Part shown: in pieces, positions 7,510 through 13,203 of the stretch
Layout: the number at the start of each line of letters is the position of its first letter
How positions within the stretch are numbered: position 1 is the first letter of the stretch
From: Azonexus sp.
GTDB taxonomy: Bacteria; Pseudomonadota; Gammaproteobacteria; Burkholderiales; Rhodocyclaceae
Length of the DNA: 13,203 nucleotides
Direction of reading: 5' to 3'
Assembly: GCA_030697085.1 (NCBI GenBank)
Contig: JAUYQT010000642.1
Span: 1-13,203, forward strand
The notes under the pieces: generated by a model
What the model was told of the DNA's origin: nothing
Databases searched by the model: none
What the model saw: the letters and a program-made list of their open reading frames with translations, nothing else
Position numbers and translations under genes: made by a program

Positions 7510-8604
7510 CTAAATCGGCCGCTCGCTGGGCGGTAGGCTGTCAATGTGCAAGGTATGCGTCGGGAAGGCTATTTCAGCGCCGTGGTGGGCAATGATATCG
7601 GCAATGTGGAGCAGAATATCTTGTTTGATCTCATGGAAATCCACCCAGGCGACGGTTTTCGTGAAGGCGTAAATGAAAAAATTTAGCGAGGAGTCGGCGA
7701 AAGCGTTGAAATTCACAATCAGCGTCTGCGTTTCGTCGATCTCAGGATGTTCGAGCAGCATTTTTTTGACATCGGCGACGATGACGGCCATTTTGTCGAT
7801 GTCCTGATAGCGAATGCCGATGGTTTCCTTGATTCGCCGATGGCTCATCCGTGTCGGGTTTTCGATCACGATCGTGGTAAATAGGGCGTTTGGGACGTAG
7901 ATCGGGTTCTTGTTGAAGCCGCGAATGCGCGTATGACGCCAGCTGATTACTTCAACCGTGCCTTCGATATTCTTGTCCGGTGAGCGTATCCATTCGCCAA
8001 CGCTGAACGGGCGATCGAGATAAATGGTCAGCCCACCAAAGAAATTGGCCAGCAAATCCTTCGCTGCGAAGCCGACGGCAATGCCGCCAATACCGCCGGC
8101 AGCCAGGATGCCGGCGATGCTGAAGCCCAGCGTCTGCATGACCATCAGCGCCATGATGATGACGATGATCAGGCGGCCAAGCTTGGAAAAAGCATCGACT
8201 GAGGTTCTATCGACAGCCTGGCCTTGCAGGGTTTTTTCGCTGACATAACGCTCGCTGGATTCGCCGATCAGGCGGAGCAGAAACCAGGTGAGGCAGGCGG
8301 CAATGCCAACATCGCGTAAGGGCGCAACCAGGTCGAAGAGCGGGTCGTCGATTTGCTGACGAACTGTTTTCGCGATCAGCGCGATGCCGAAAAGCCAGAT
8401 GGTAATTGGTAACGGCCGACGGGCGGCTCTGAGCAGGAGGTCATCCCAGGGCGTTGCCGTTTTCGCGGCAATTTTTTCGCTGCGTCGCAAGAGTTGCTTG
8501 ACGAGAAAATTCAAGGCAATCGTGGCGAGGGCGATAGCCAGCGCTTTTATCAGCCAGGGTTGGGCCAGGACGGCCATGTCGAGGTTGTCGGCAAGCCTTT
8601 TCAT
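7510..8604 (-). CDS. MscS-family mechanosensitive ion channel
   Basis: Small-conductance mechanosensitive channel in the inner membrane, opening under hypo-osmotic stress. It is 364 aa, longer than E. coli MscS (286 aa). About five membrane segments can be seen: 18-38, 64-80, 97-114, 143-160 and the pore helix 163-183. The pore segment and amphipathic turn carry the family hallmark GGIGGIAVGFAAKDLLANFF (170-189). The beta domain follows with DRPFSVGEWI (197-206), the conserved VPNALFTT (237-244) and the ENPTRMSHRRIKETIGIRY stretch, then the alpha/beta vestibule domain. Two extra N-terminal membrane segments relative to MscS resemble the YbdG/YnaI-like subgroups. The start at 8604 lacks a strong ribosome-binding site; an ATG at 8577 is possible. 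It follows the MliC/YbaY-like gene by 22 nt. Confidence 0.92.
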   Translation of the reverse strand: MKRLADNLDMAVLAQPWLIKALAIALATIALNFLVKQLLRRSEKIAAKTATPWDDLLLRAARRPLPITIWLFGIALIAKTVRQQIDDPLFDLVAPLRDVGIAACLTWFLLRLIGESSERYVSEKTLQGQAVDRTSVDAFSKLGRLIIVIIMALMVMQTLGFSIAGILAAGGIGGIAVGFAAKDLLANFFGGLTIYLDRPFSVGEWIRSPDKNIEGTVEVISWRHTRIRGFNKNPIYVPNALFTTIVIENPTRMSHRRIKETIGIRYQDIDKMAVIVADVKKMLLEHPEIDETQTLIVNFNAFADSSLNFFIYAFTKTVAWVDFHEIKQDILLHIADIIAHHGAEIAFPTHTLHIDSLPPSERPI

Positions 8605-8626
8605 GGGAAGCGTTTGAAGGGTTTGA

Positions 8627-9331
8627 TCAAGGCTTGATGCCCCGGCTGGCCGGGCGCAAGTTGATCTCGACGGCTTGCGGCTGGCCGTTGATCAGCGCCG
8701 GATAGGTTTTGTCGCTGACGAATAGCGGCTTGCCGCGATGTTCGATCCGGGCTGCAACCGTGATATGAGATTTCTTGCCGATCAGGTCGCGATCGATCGT
8801 GGTGGAAAACAGAATCGGCACTTGCCGTCCAGCCAGTTCAATGCGCTGTTCAGCCAGTTGCCGGGCTGGTGCGCCGGTGGGGGTTAAATTCTGGACCCGG
8901 ATGATGAGCACGGCCTCGGGGGGCAGGGCGCTGCGCTGGCGATAGCTGACGCTACCGCTGATGTCGAGAAAGCTGCTGAGTGCTGGCGAGGGCGGGGCAA
9001 TCTTCAGAGGCGGTGGGCTGCCAACATGACATTGACGACGATTGCCCTGGCTATCTTCAATCAGGCTATTTTCTCCGTTGACGTGAAGACGGTTTTCGCC
9101 GGACCGATAGAGCGCACCAGATGCAGCGGGAACCTGCGGTAGCGTCAGGTCGCCCGCGGTGAGGTGGAGCGTCGCCTGCGGTCGACCGTCATTTGTGGCC
9201 GAAAACGAGATATTGATGCGGCTGCCATCGTCACAGTAATAAGGCTGGGTTTCGCTGTTGGCAAGGGTGCTGAGCGGTAGCAGCAGGAGGGGGAGCAGGC
9301 GGCGCTGGAGGTGCGGTTTGATTGTCATCAT
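8627..9331 (-). CDS. Exported two-domain protein: MliC-like lysozyme inhibitor plus YbaY-like domain
   Basis: A 234-aa exported protein. Residues 1-25 form a signal peptide ([16 protein letters not shown], likely cut after LAN). There is no lipobox cysteine, so it should be soluble in the periplasm, whereas many MliC and YbaY proteins are lipoproteins. Residues about 30-103 resemble MliC/PliC inhibitors of c-type lysozyme: [13 protein letters not shown], then [16 protein letters not shown], with Cys33 and Cys101 placed to form a disulfide. A Pro-rich linker (105-117) leads to about 122-230, which resembles the YbaY/YscW lipoprotein domain ([20 protein letters not shown], then [18 protein letters not shown]). 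The start ATG at 9331 overlaps the bpt stop (ATGATG); a second ATG at 9328 is equally usable. Domain calls are by pattern and need a profile search. Confidence 0.72.
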   Translation of the reverse strand: MMTIKPHLQRRLLPLLLLPLSTLANSETQPYYCDDGSRINISFSATNDGRPQATLHLTAGDLTLPQVPAASGALYRSGENRLHVNGENSLIEDSQGNRRQCHVGSPPPLKIAPPSPALSSFLDISGSVSYRQRSALPPEAVLIIRVQNLTPTGAPARQLAEQRIELAGRQVPILFSTTIDRDLIGKKSHITVAARIEHRGKPLFVSDKTYPALINGQPQAVEINLRPASRGIKP

Positions 9332-10068
9332 TCGGTCGGTATTTCAAGGCTTTCCCATTGCCCGACAAGGTAGCCTTGAATGGGGTGAAAGTCGGTTTTG
9401 TAGGCCATCTTCGCGCTTTCGGCAATCCAGTAGCCAAGATAGAGATAGGGCAGGCCAAGGGCAACGCACTGAGCGGCTTGCCAAAGAATGTTGTAGATGC
9501 CGAAGCTGGCGCCGGGAATATCCGGTTCGTAGAAGGTGTAAACCGAGGAAAGGCCATCATCGAGGACATCGATCAGGCTGACCATGCGCACTGCCTGATC
9601 ATCGGCAAATTCAATCAAGCGGGTGTCGACACGGCTTTGCAGTAAGAACTGGGCATACTGTTCATGGCTGTCTTCATCCATACCACCACCGGGATGGCGG
9701 GCTTGCTGGTAGCGCTGGTAGAGCGCGTAATGTTCATCGACCAAGGCGAGCGGCAGTTCGCGGACATGCAGATTGCTGTGGCGTTTGAAGGCGCGGCGTT
9801 GGCTACGGCTGAGCTTAAGGTCAGCTGCCGGCAGGCGAACCGGGGTGCAGGCGCGACATTGATCGCAATGTGGCCGGTAGGTGAAAATGCCGCTGCGCCG
9901 GAAACCGGCGCGTATCAGCGAGCTATAAATTTCGGCATTAATCATGTGGGCGGGCGTGGCGACCTGCGAGCGGGCTTCACGCCCCGGCAGATAACTGCAC
10001 GGGTAAGGTGAGGTGGTGTAGAACTGGAGTAGCGAGAAGGGCAGCGCGGCGTCGTTGGCTTGAGACAT
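9328..10068 (-). CDS. bpt: Aspartate/glutamate leucyltransferase (Bpt; formerly Ate)
   Basis: Transfers leucine from Leu-tRNA to proteins with N-terminal Asp or Glu, making them substrates for ClpS/ClpAP in the N-degron pathway. The 246-aa protein has the N-terminal ATE-type domain: the Cys-containing [15 protein letters not shown] (22-36) and [19 protein letters not shown] (62-80), with Cys24, Cys68, Cys71 and Cys74. Basic [14 protein letters not shown] follows at 87-100. The C-terminal GNAT-like domain contains [21 protein letters not shown] and [20 protein letters not shown]. The C-terminal motif and length fit Bpt rather than eukaryotic ATE1. It starts 4 nt after the aat stop, so the two transferases are very probably co-translated. 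Its stop overlaps the start of the next gene. Confidence 0.95.
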   Translation of the reverse strand: MSQANDAALPFSLLQFYTTSPYPCSYLPGREARSQVATPAHMINAEIYSSLIRAGFRRSGIFTYRPHCDQCRACTPVRLPAADLKLSRSQRRAFKRHSNLHVRELPLALVDEHYALYQRYQQARHPGGGMDEDSHEQYAQFLLQSRVDTRLIEFADDQAVRMVSLIDVLDDGLSSVYTFYEPDIPGASFGIYNILWQAAQCVALGLPYLYLGYWIAESAKMAYKTDFHPIQGYLVGQWESLEIPTE

Positions 10069-10072
10069 GGCT

Positions 10073-10777
10073 CTACCAGGTCAGATCCAGATTGTCGGCT
10101 GACCAAGCAGCGCGCGAACTGTTTGCTGCGGTCAACGTAGATAAACGGTCTAAAAACATTTGGCGGGGAATTTCTCGGCCACCGAGGGAGGCGAGGTGTT
10201 CGGTGCGCATCTGGCAATCGATCATTTCAAACCGGTGGGCCGCTAGATAGCGGATCAGGTGAGCGAAGGCAATTTTCGAGGCGTCGCTACGGCGAGAGAA
10301 CATCGATTCCCCATAGAACATGTGACCGATTGCCAGGCCGTATAGACCACCTACCAAATCACCTTCGACATAAGCTTCGACCGAATGCGCCCAGCCAAGT
10401 TCATGCAGCCGAATATAGGCATTTTGCATGTCTGGTGTGATCCAGGTGCCGTCCTGGCCCGGGCGTGGGGTTTCGGCGCAGCCGGCCATGACGCCGGCGA
10501 AATTGCTGTCGAAGCGAACTTCAAAAAGACTTGAATGCAAGGTTTTTTGCAGTGATCGGCTCAGGCGGAATTCGTCAGGGAAGAGCACCATGCGCGGGTC
10601 CGGGCTGTACCAGAGGGGCTCGCCTTCAACCGTGCCCCAGGGGAAAATGCCATGATGATAAGCATTGAGCAGGCGGTCCGGCCCTAAATCGCCGCCGACA
10701 GCAAGCAAGCCGCCCATCTCCTCTCGTGCCGATTCGACCGGGGGAAAGGGGTCGAATTGGCCAAGAAAGGGAATCAT
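10073..10777 (-). CDS. aat: Leucyl/phenylalanyl-tRNA--protein transferase
   Basis: Attaches Leu or Phe from aminoacyl-tRNA to proteins with N-terminal Lys, Arg (or Met), creating N-degrons for ClpS/ClpAP. The 234-aa length matches E. coli Aat. Recognisable landmarks are FPPVESA (11-17), LLAVGGDL (24-31), [10 protein letters not shown] (39-48), [10 protein letters not shown] (56-65), [11 protein letters not shown] (111-121), [20 protein letters not shown] (131-150) and FYGESMFSR (154-162). The catalytic-region DCQ follows, with Asp187 matching the key acidic residue of E. coli Aat. The C-terminus [13 protein letters not shown] is also standard. The ATG at 10777 overlaps the stop of the upstream ABC ATPase gene (ATGA), and bpt follows after 4 nt. 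Pairing of aat with bpt is a known arrangement in proteobacteria. Confidence 0.97.
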   Translation of the reverse strand: MIPFLGQFDPFPPVESAREEMGGLLAVGGDLGPDRLLNAYHHGIFPWGTVEGEPLWYSPDPRMVLFPDEFRLSRSLQKTLHSSLFEVRFDSNFAGVMAGCAETPRPGQDGTWITPDMQNAYIRLHELGWAHSVEAYVEGDLVGGLYGLAIGHMFYGESMFSRRSDASKIAFAHLIRYLAAHRFEMIDCQMRTEHLASLGGREIPRQMFLDRLSTLTAANSSRAAWSADNLDLTW

Positions 10778-11844
10778 GCGTGTTGTTTTTTGAAGGCGAT
10801 TACGTGGTCGGCATCAAGTCGGATGCCGATTCGCTCGCCCAGCGCATGGTTGTGGTGCGAGGGTACCAGCGACAGCACTTCAGAGCCGCTACTCAGACGC
10901 AGCGTGTAGAGAATATCGGCGCCACGAAATGCTTTGTGCAGTACTTCAGCCTGTAGCAGGCTTTGGTCGTCATGGACGACATCGTCAGGCCGCAGCAAGA
11001 CATCGACATCGCAGCCATTGCCGCAGTTGGCACAGGTTTCGCTGCACTCAACCGGTATATCGGAAATCAGCGTACCGAGCTCCATCTCGACATCGTGACC
11101 ATTAACGACAATACCGGGTAGCAGCACGCCCTGGCCGATAAAGTCAGCGACAAAACGGTTGGCCGGGCGGTGGTAAAGGTTGTACGGCACATCCCATTGC
11201 TGAATGCGGCCCTGATACATGATGCCGATTTCATCGGCCATAGCGAAGGCTTCATTCTGATCATGCGTAACGAGAATGGCGGTCGATCCTTCTCGCTTCA
11301 AAATTTCCCGAACCTCGGCCGAAAGACGCTCGCGCAGACCAACGTCGAGATTGGAAAAGGGTTCGTCAAGCAAAATCAGCTCTGGCCGCGGCGCCAGGGC
11401 GCGAGCCAGCGCGACACGTTGTTGCTGGCCACCGGAAAGTTCGTGCGGATATTTCTCACCCTGGCCGCCTAGGCCGACGGTGGCGAGCAACTGTCGCACC
11501 CGCAAATGAGCATCAGCTTCCAGCTTGCGCCCGAGGCCAAATGCGACATTACGCTCAATGGTGAGGTGTGGGAAAAGGGCGTAATCCTGGAAAACCATGC
11601 CGATCTGCCGTCTCTCCGGAGCGACACGTTGATTGTTGCTACTGACCACCTTGCCATGCAGCCGGATTTCACCGCCGGCGATCTCTTCAAAGCCGGCAAG
11701 GCAGCGCAGCCACGTGGTCTTGCCACAGCCTGAAGGGCCGAGCAGGCAGGCGATTTGCCCTTTTTCCAAACGAAAGTCGACGCCATCGACGATGGTCTGT
11801 TTGCCGTAGCGTTGTACGACGCCATTTAGCTCAAGTTGTGCCAT
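10774..11844 (-). CDS. FbpC-like ABC transporter ATP-binding protein (probable Fe3+ importer) with a Cys cluster
   Basis: Cytoplasmic ATPase of an importer, 356 aa. Motifs are complete: Walker A GPSGCGKTT (36-44), Q-loop Gln86 in VFQDYALFPH, signature LSGGQQQR (136-143), Walker B LILLDE (156-161), D-loop NLD (165-167) and H-loop His194. The regulatory C-terminal part (about 235-352) contains LLRPDDVVHDD and looks like the TOBE/FbpC domain, pointing to the iron(III)/spermidine/sulfate ATPase group, with iron most likely. No permease or binding protein gene is adjacent, so it is an orphan ATPase here. Four cysteines in C-x3-C-x2-C-x3-C (267, 271, 274, 278) sit in the regulatory domain and could bind metal. 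The ATG at 11844 has no clear Shine-Dalgarno; a TATAAT sits 8 nt before it. Confidence 0.88.
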   Translation of the reverse strand: MAQLELNGVVQRYGKQTIVDGVDFRLEKGQIACLLGPSGCGKTTWLRCLAGFEEIAGGEIRLHGKVVSSNNQRVAPERRQIGMVFQDYALFPHLTIERNVAFGLGRKLEADAHLRVRQLLATVGLGGQGEKYPHELSGGQQQRVALARALAPRPELILLDEPFSNLDVGLRERLSAEVREILKREGSTAILVTHDQNEAFAMADEIGIMYQGRIQQWDVPYNLYHRPANRFVADFIGQGVLLPGIVVNGHDVEMELGTLISDIPVECSETCANCGNGCDVDVLLRPDDVVHDDQSLLQAEVLHKAFRGADILYTLRLSSGSEVLSLVPSHHNHALGERIGIRLDADHVIAFKKQHA

Positions 11845-11850
11845 AGCGGT

Positions 11851-11865
11851 TGATTATAATTCGCA
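11851..11865 (-). promoter_or_regulatory. Candidate promoter -10 with overlapping Fur-like operator for the fbpC-aat-bpt run
   Basis: On the minus strand a perfect TATAAT (11853-11858) precedes the ABC ATPase start by 8 nt. The same stretch, read on the plus strand as TGATTATAATTCGCA, matches 11 of 14 defined positions of the 7-1-7 Fur box (TGATAAT-N-ATTATCA). A Fur dimer here would block the -10. The -35 region at the proper distance is poor. An iron-transport ATPase directly downstream makes Fur control plausible but unproven. Confidence 0.35.
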
Positions 11866-11875
11866 TTAAAGGACG

Positions 11876-12049
11876 ATGCAGATTTTAGCTGGGGGAGTAG
11901 TGAGGCTGAACTATATAAATCAACAGTTTAAAAATCAACGCTGCGATTTGCTAGCGACCGCCAATGCCCTGGATTCGCCGAAAGTGCACGCCTTCGAAGA
12001 TGTGCCAATGGGTACGATAGCGCGCAAATGCTTATCCGGCAGGCGCTGA
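11876..12049 (+). CDS. Short unclassified open reading frame (57 codons) in the 264-nt gap
   Basis: An ATG-to-TGA frame of 57 codons crosses most of the gap between the ABC ATPase and the DUF3553 gene. It begins MQILAGGVVRLNYINQQFKN; its second half, LLATANALDSPKVHAFEDVP and on to the end, looks more protein-like than random. AAAGGA lies just before the ATG (spacing only 2 nt), and GGGGGA precedes an internal GTG start. I recognise no family. It may be a real small gene, the decayed end of a larger one, or chance. The first third is AT-rich and holds two copies of AAATCAAC (11917-11924 and 11932-11939), which suits regulatory DNA better than coding DNA. Confidence 0.18.
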   Translation: MQILAGGVVRLNYINQQFKNQRCDLLATANALDSPKVHAFEDVPMGTIARKCLSGRR

Positions 12050-12062
12050 GTTTTCGAGTGCA

Positions 12063-12071
12063 TGTTAAAAT
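12063..12071 (+). promoter_or_regulatory. Candidate extended -10 promoter for the DUF3553 gene
   Basis: TGTTAAAAT fits an extended -10 (TG-n followed by TAAAAT) without a recognisable -35. Initiation would fall near 12078, giving a leader of about 30 nt that includes GGAG at 12099-12102, well placed for the ATG at 12109. Called by eye. Confidence 0.27.
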
Positions 12072-12108
12072 CGAGCGCTTTTTTGCGGCAAAAGAAGCGG
12101 AGAGCAAG

Positions 12109-12969
12109 ATGAGCACCCTAACCTCAGGCGATCGTGTAATACACCCAAACCAGCTGGACTGGGGGCTCGGCAAGGTGCTCAGCGCAACTCCCGATAATCT
12201 CGATGTATTCTTTGTCGGCGCTGGCCGCAAGCGGCTTGCCCGGTCATTCATCAAGCTCGAGAAAGCGGAAGGGGCGGCGTCGAAGCACCGTCTTCTCGAT
12301 AACCTGATGGAGGCCTCCACCATTATTGGTAGTGACTTTGTCACGATCCCTATGGCGATTGAGCGGTTCATGGAGAACTACCCGGACGGTTTTTCGGACC
12401 CAAGCTTCATTAAGGCGACGCGCGAAGCAAATTTGCGCGGTCACAAGTTCTGCGCCCAGTTATTGAGTCAGGAGGAGCTTTCCCGGCTTGTTGAGGAGGG
12501 CTGTTTTGAAGCGGTCTGTGATCGCGCCCGGCACGTCGAATTGACCGCAAACCTGTTGACCAAGGGAGAGCGCAAGACACTCCATGAAGCACTCGAATCA
12601 CCGGCGTGCCAAAAGCTGTTCTCGGTCGCCTTGGCCGATCTTCTTTATGGGGCTGAAACAGAGGAGGCGCGCTTCAAACATTTCCTCCGCACGCTGGGTA
12701 TCCTGCAGCTTAACAAATGGCCATTTGCAACGCTCTTCAGCTTTATCCGCCACCCGCAGCAATATGCCTACATCAAGCCGAGCGCTATCCAGAATGCGGC
12801 TAAGGCGCTTTGCTGGCGAATTAACTACAAGCCTGAGCCCAACTGGAAGACTTACGATGCGGTGCTGCGCCTCTACAGTTATGTCCGTACGAATTTGTTT
12901 GAAGAAGGAATGATGCCCCGTGACCTGATTGACGTGCAGTCCTTCATTTGGTCGGTTGGGCAAAAATAA
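12109..12969 (+). CDS. Uncharacterised protein with N-terminal DUF3553-like domain
   Basis: A 286-aa soluble protein without a signal peptide. Residues 1-50 (GDRVIHPNQLDWGLGKVLSA, then LDVFFVGAGRKRL) resemble DUF3553, a small beta-rich domain of unknown function. The Asp-Trp-Gly-Leu-Gly-Lys-Val pattern is like other SH3/KOW-type modules that contact nucleic-acid enzymes. The rest is predicted mostly helical and I do not recognise it: RFMENYPDGFSDPSFIKATR (86-105), LRTLGILQLNKWPFATLFSF (193-212), FIRHPQQYAYIKPSAIQNAA (212-231) and LCWRINYKPEPNWKTYDAVL (234-253). Conserved-looking Trp, Pro and Tyr residues suggest a folded domain, perhaps enzymatic. The frame is open to 12028, but the ATG at 12109 has GGAG six nt upstream and starts right at the domain. 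It is followed by a partial small gene on the same strand. Confidence 0.8.
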   Translation: MSTLTSGDRVIHPNQLDWGLGKVLSATPDNLDVFFVGAGRKRLARSFIKLEKAEGAASKHRLLDNLMEASTIIGSDFVTIPMAIERFMENYPDGFSDPSFIKATREANLRGHKFCAQLLSQEELSRLVEEGCFEAVCDRARHVELTANLLTKGERKTLHEALESPACQKLFSVALADLLYGAETEEARFKHFLRTLGILQLNKWPFATLFSFIRHPQQYAYIKPSAIQNAAKALCWRINYKPEPNWKTYDAVLRLYSYVRTNLFEEGMMPRDLIDVQSFIWSVGQK

Positions 12970-12971
12970 AC

Positions 12972-12991
12972 CTGGGTACCCAGCCTCAGGC
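12972..12991. repeat. Adjacent short palindromes after the DUF3553 gene
   Basis: A perfect 12-bp palindrome CTGGGTACCCAG (12972-12983) is followed by GCCTCAGGC (12983-12991), a 4-bp inverted repeat around one base. They lie 3 nt after the stop of the DUF3553 gene, in the 87-nt gap before the next gene. They could form small hairpins or bind a dimeric protein. No T-run follows, so a simple intrinsic terminator is not supported. Confidence 0.3.
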
Positions 12992-13056
12992 TTCGCCCAT
13001 TTTGCCGCAACGCTTGCCTGTTGGCCGCTGCGGTCCATTATCTGGAAAGGAAAAAC

Positions 13057-13203
13057 ATGAACGCTCAAGCTTTAGCTGAGAAACTGAACAAGCTCGGTTT
13101 TACCCCCGTTGCACTAAGTGAGCCGTCAAAAAAAGAAGATGGGATGATTGATTTTACAAAGGCGTACATGTGCAAGTGCCGCTGTACGGTGATGATCCCA
13201 ATG
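13057..13203 (+). CDS. Uncharacterised small protein with Cys motif (3' end outside window)
   Basis: The frame opens at ATG 13057 after a good Shine-Dalgarno (AAAGG, 13046-13050) and stays open for 49 codons to the window edge. It starts MNAQALAEKLNKLGFTPVAL and continues through SEPSKKEDGMIDFTKAYM to a C-K-C-R-C cluster at residues 39-43 (CKCRCTVMIPM), which could be part of a metal-binding site. There is no signal peptide. The family is not recognisable from this fragment. It lies 87 nt after the DUF3553 gene on the same strand, possibly in the same transcript, although two small palindromes lie between. Confidence 0.6.
   Translation, partial: MNAQALAEKLNKLGFTPVALSEPSKKEDGMIDFTKAYMCKCRCTVMIPM

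Noticed and set aside
7494..7544. 17-codon N-terminal extension of the MaoC-like protein
   Set aside because: It overlaps the end of the MscS-like gene and a well-placed GGAG supports the ATG at 7493.
12028..12108. 27-codon N-terminal extension of the DUF3553 protein
   Set aside because: The extension covers the likely promoter and ribosome-binding site; the domain starts at the ATG at 12109.
1..13203. CRISPR array, tRNA/rRNA genes, insertion sequences, toxin-antitoxin pair or phage genes
   Set aside because: No regularly spaced repeats, cloverleaf-like segments, terminal inverted repeats with transposase motifs, or recognisable defence or phage proteins were found on either strand.

Overview
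The window reads as an ordinary, gene-dense stretch of a moderately GC-rich Gram-negative chromosome. It is most likely a betaproteobacterium, and Rhodocyclales (Dechloromonas-like) is my best guess. That guess rests on the gene set (an RnfA-type electron-transport subunit, quinone-linked PyrD, Aat together with Bpt, and an efflux system with an outer-membrane channel) and on general codon and GC character; no database search was possible. There are no rRNA, tRNA, CRISPR or insertion-sequence signatures.

Layout. (1) 1-1682, minus strand: the 5' part of rnfA, running off the left edge, preceded by pyrD (quinone-dependent dihydroorotate dehydrogenase). (2) 1923-2423, plus: a small ankyrin-repeat protein. 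(3) 2478-7031, plus: a tightly overlapped four-gene efflux operon of TolC-like outer-membrane factor, MacA-like periplasmic adaptor, MacB-like ATPase and MacB-like permease. The last two are separate proteins rather than the single fused MacB of E. coli. (4) 7041-11844, minus, convergent with the efflux operon and only 9 bp from it: a compact six-gene run, in transcription order an FbpC-like ABC ATPase, aat, bpt, a secreted MliC/YbaY-like two-domain protein, an MscS-family channel and a MaoC-like dehydratase. Gaps are 22 nt or less, with ATGA overlaps. (5) 11845-13203: a looser region with a 264-nt regulatory gap, a plus-strand gene with an N-terminal DUF3553-like domain and an unrecognised C-terminal part, and the start of a small Cys-containing protein cut by the right edge.

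How the genes work together. The plus-strand operon supplies every part of a tripartite export machine: outer-membrane channel, adaptor, ATPase and permease. In the minus-strand run, Aat and Bpt both add N-terminal leucine (or phenylalanine) to proteins to mark them for the bacterial N-degron pathway. Their neighbours act in envelope stress or transport and share no obvious pathway with them. A candidate Fur-like operator overlaps the best -10 hexamer in front of this run, which fits an iron-transport ATPase as first gene.

The least explained parts are the four-cysteine cluster in the regulatory domain of the FbpC-like ATPase, the MliC-YbaY domain pairing, the repeated placement of a -10-like hexamer 7-8 nt before start codons lacking a clear Shine-Dalgarno, and the right end with the DUF3553 gene and its partial neighbour. 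I do not see a convincing new multi-gene system within the window.
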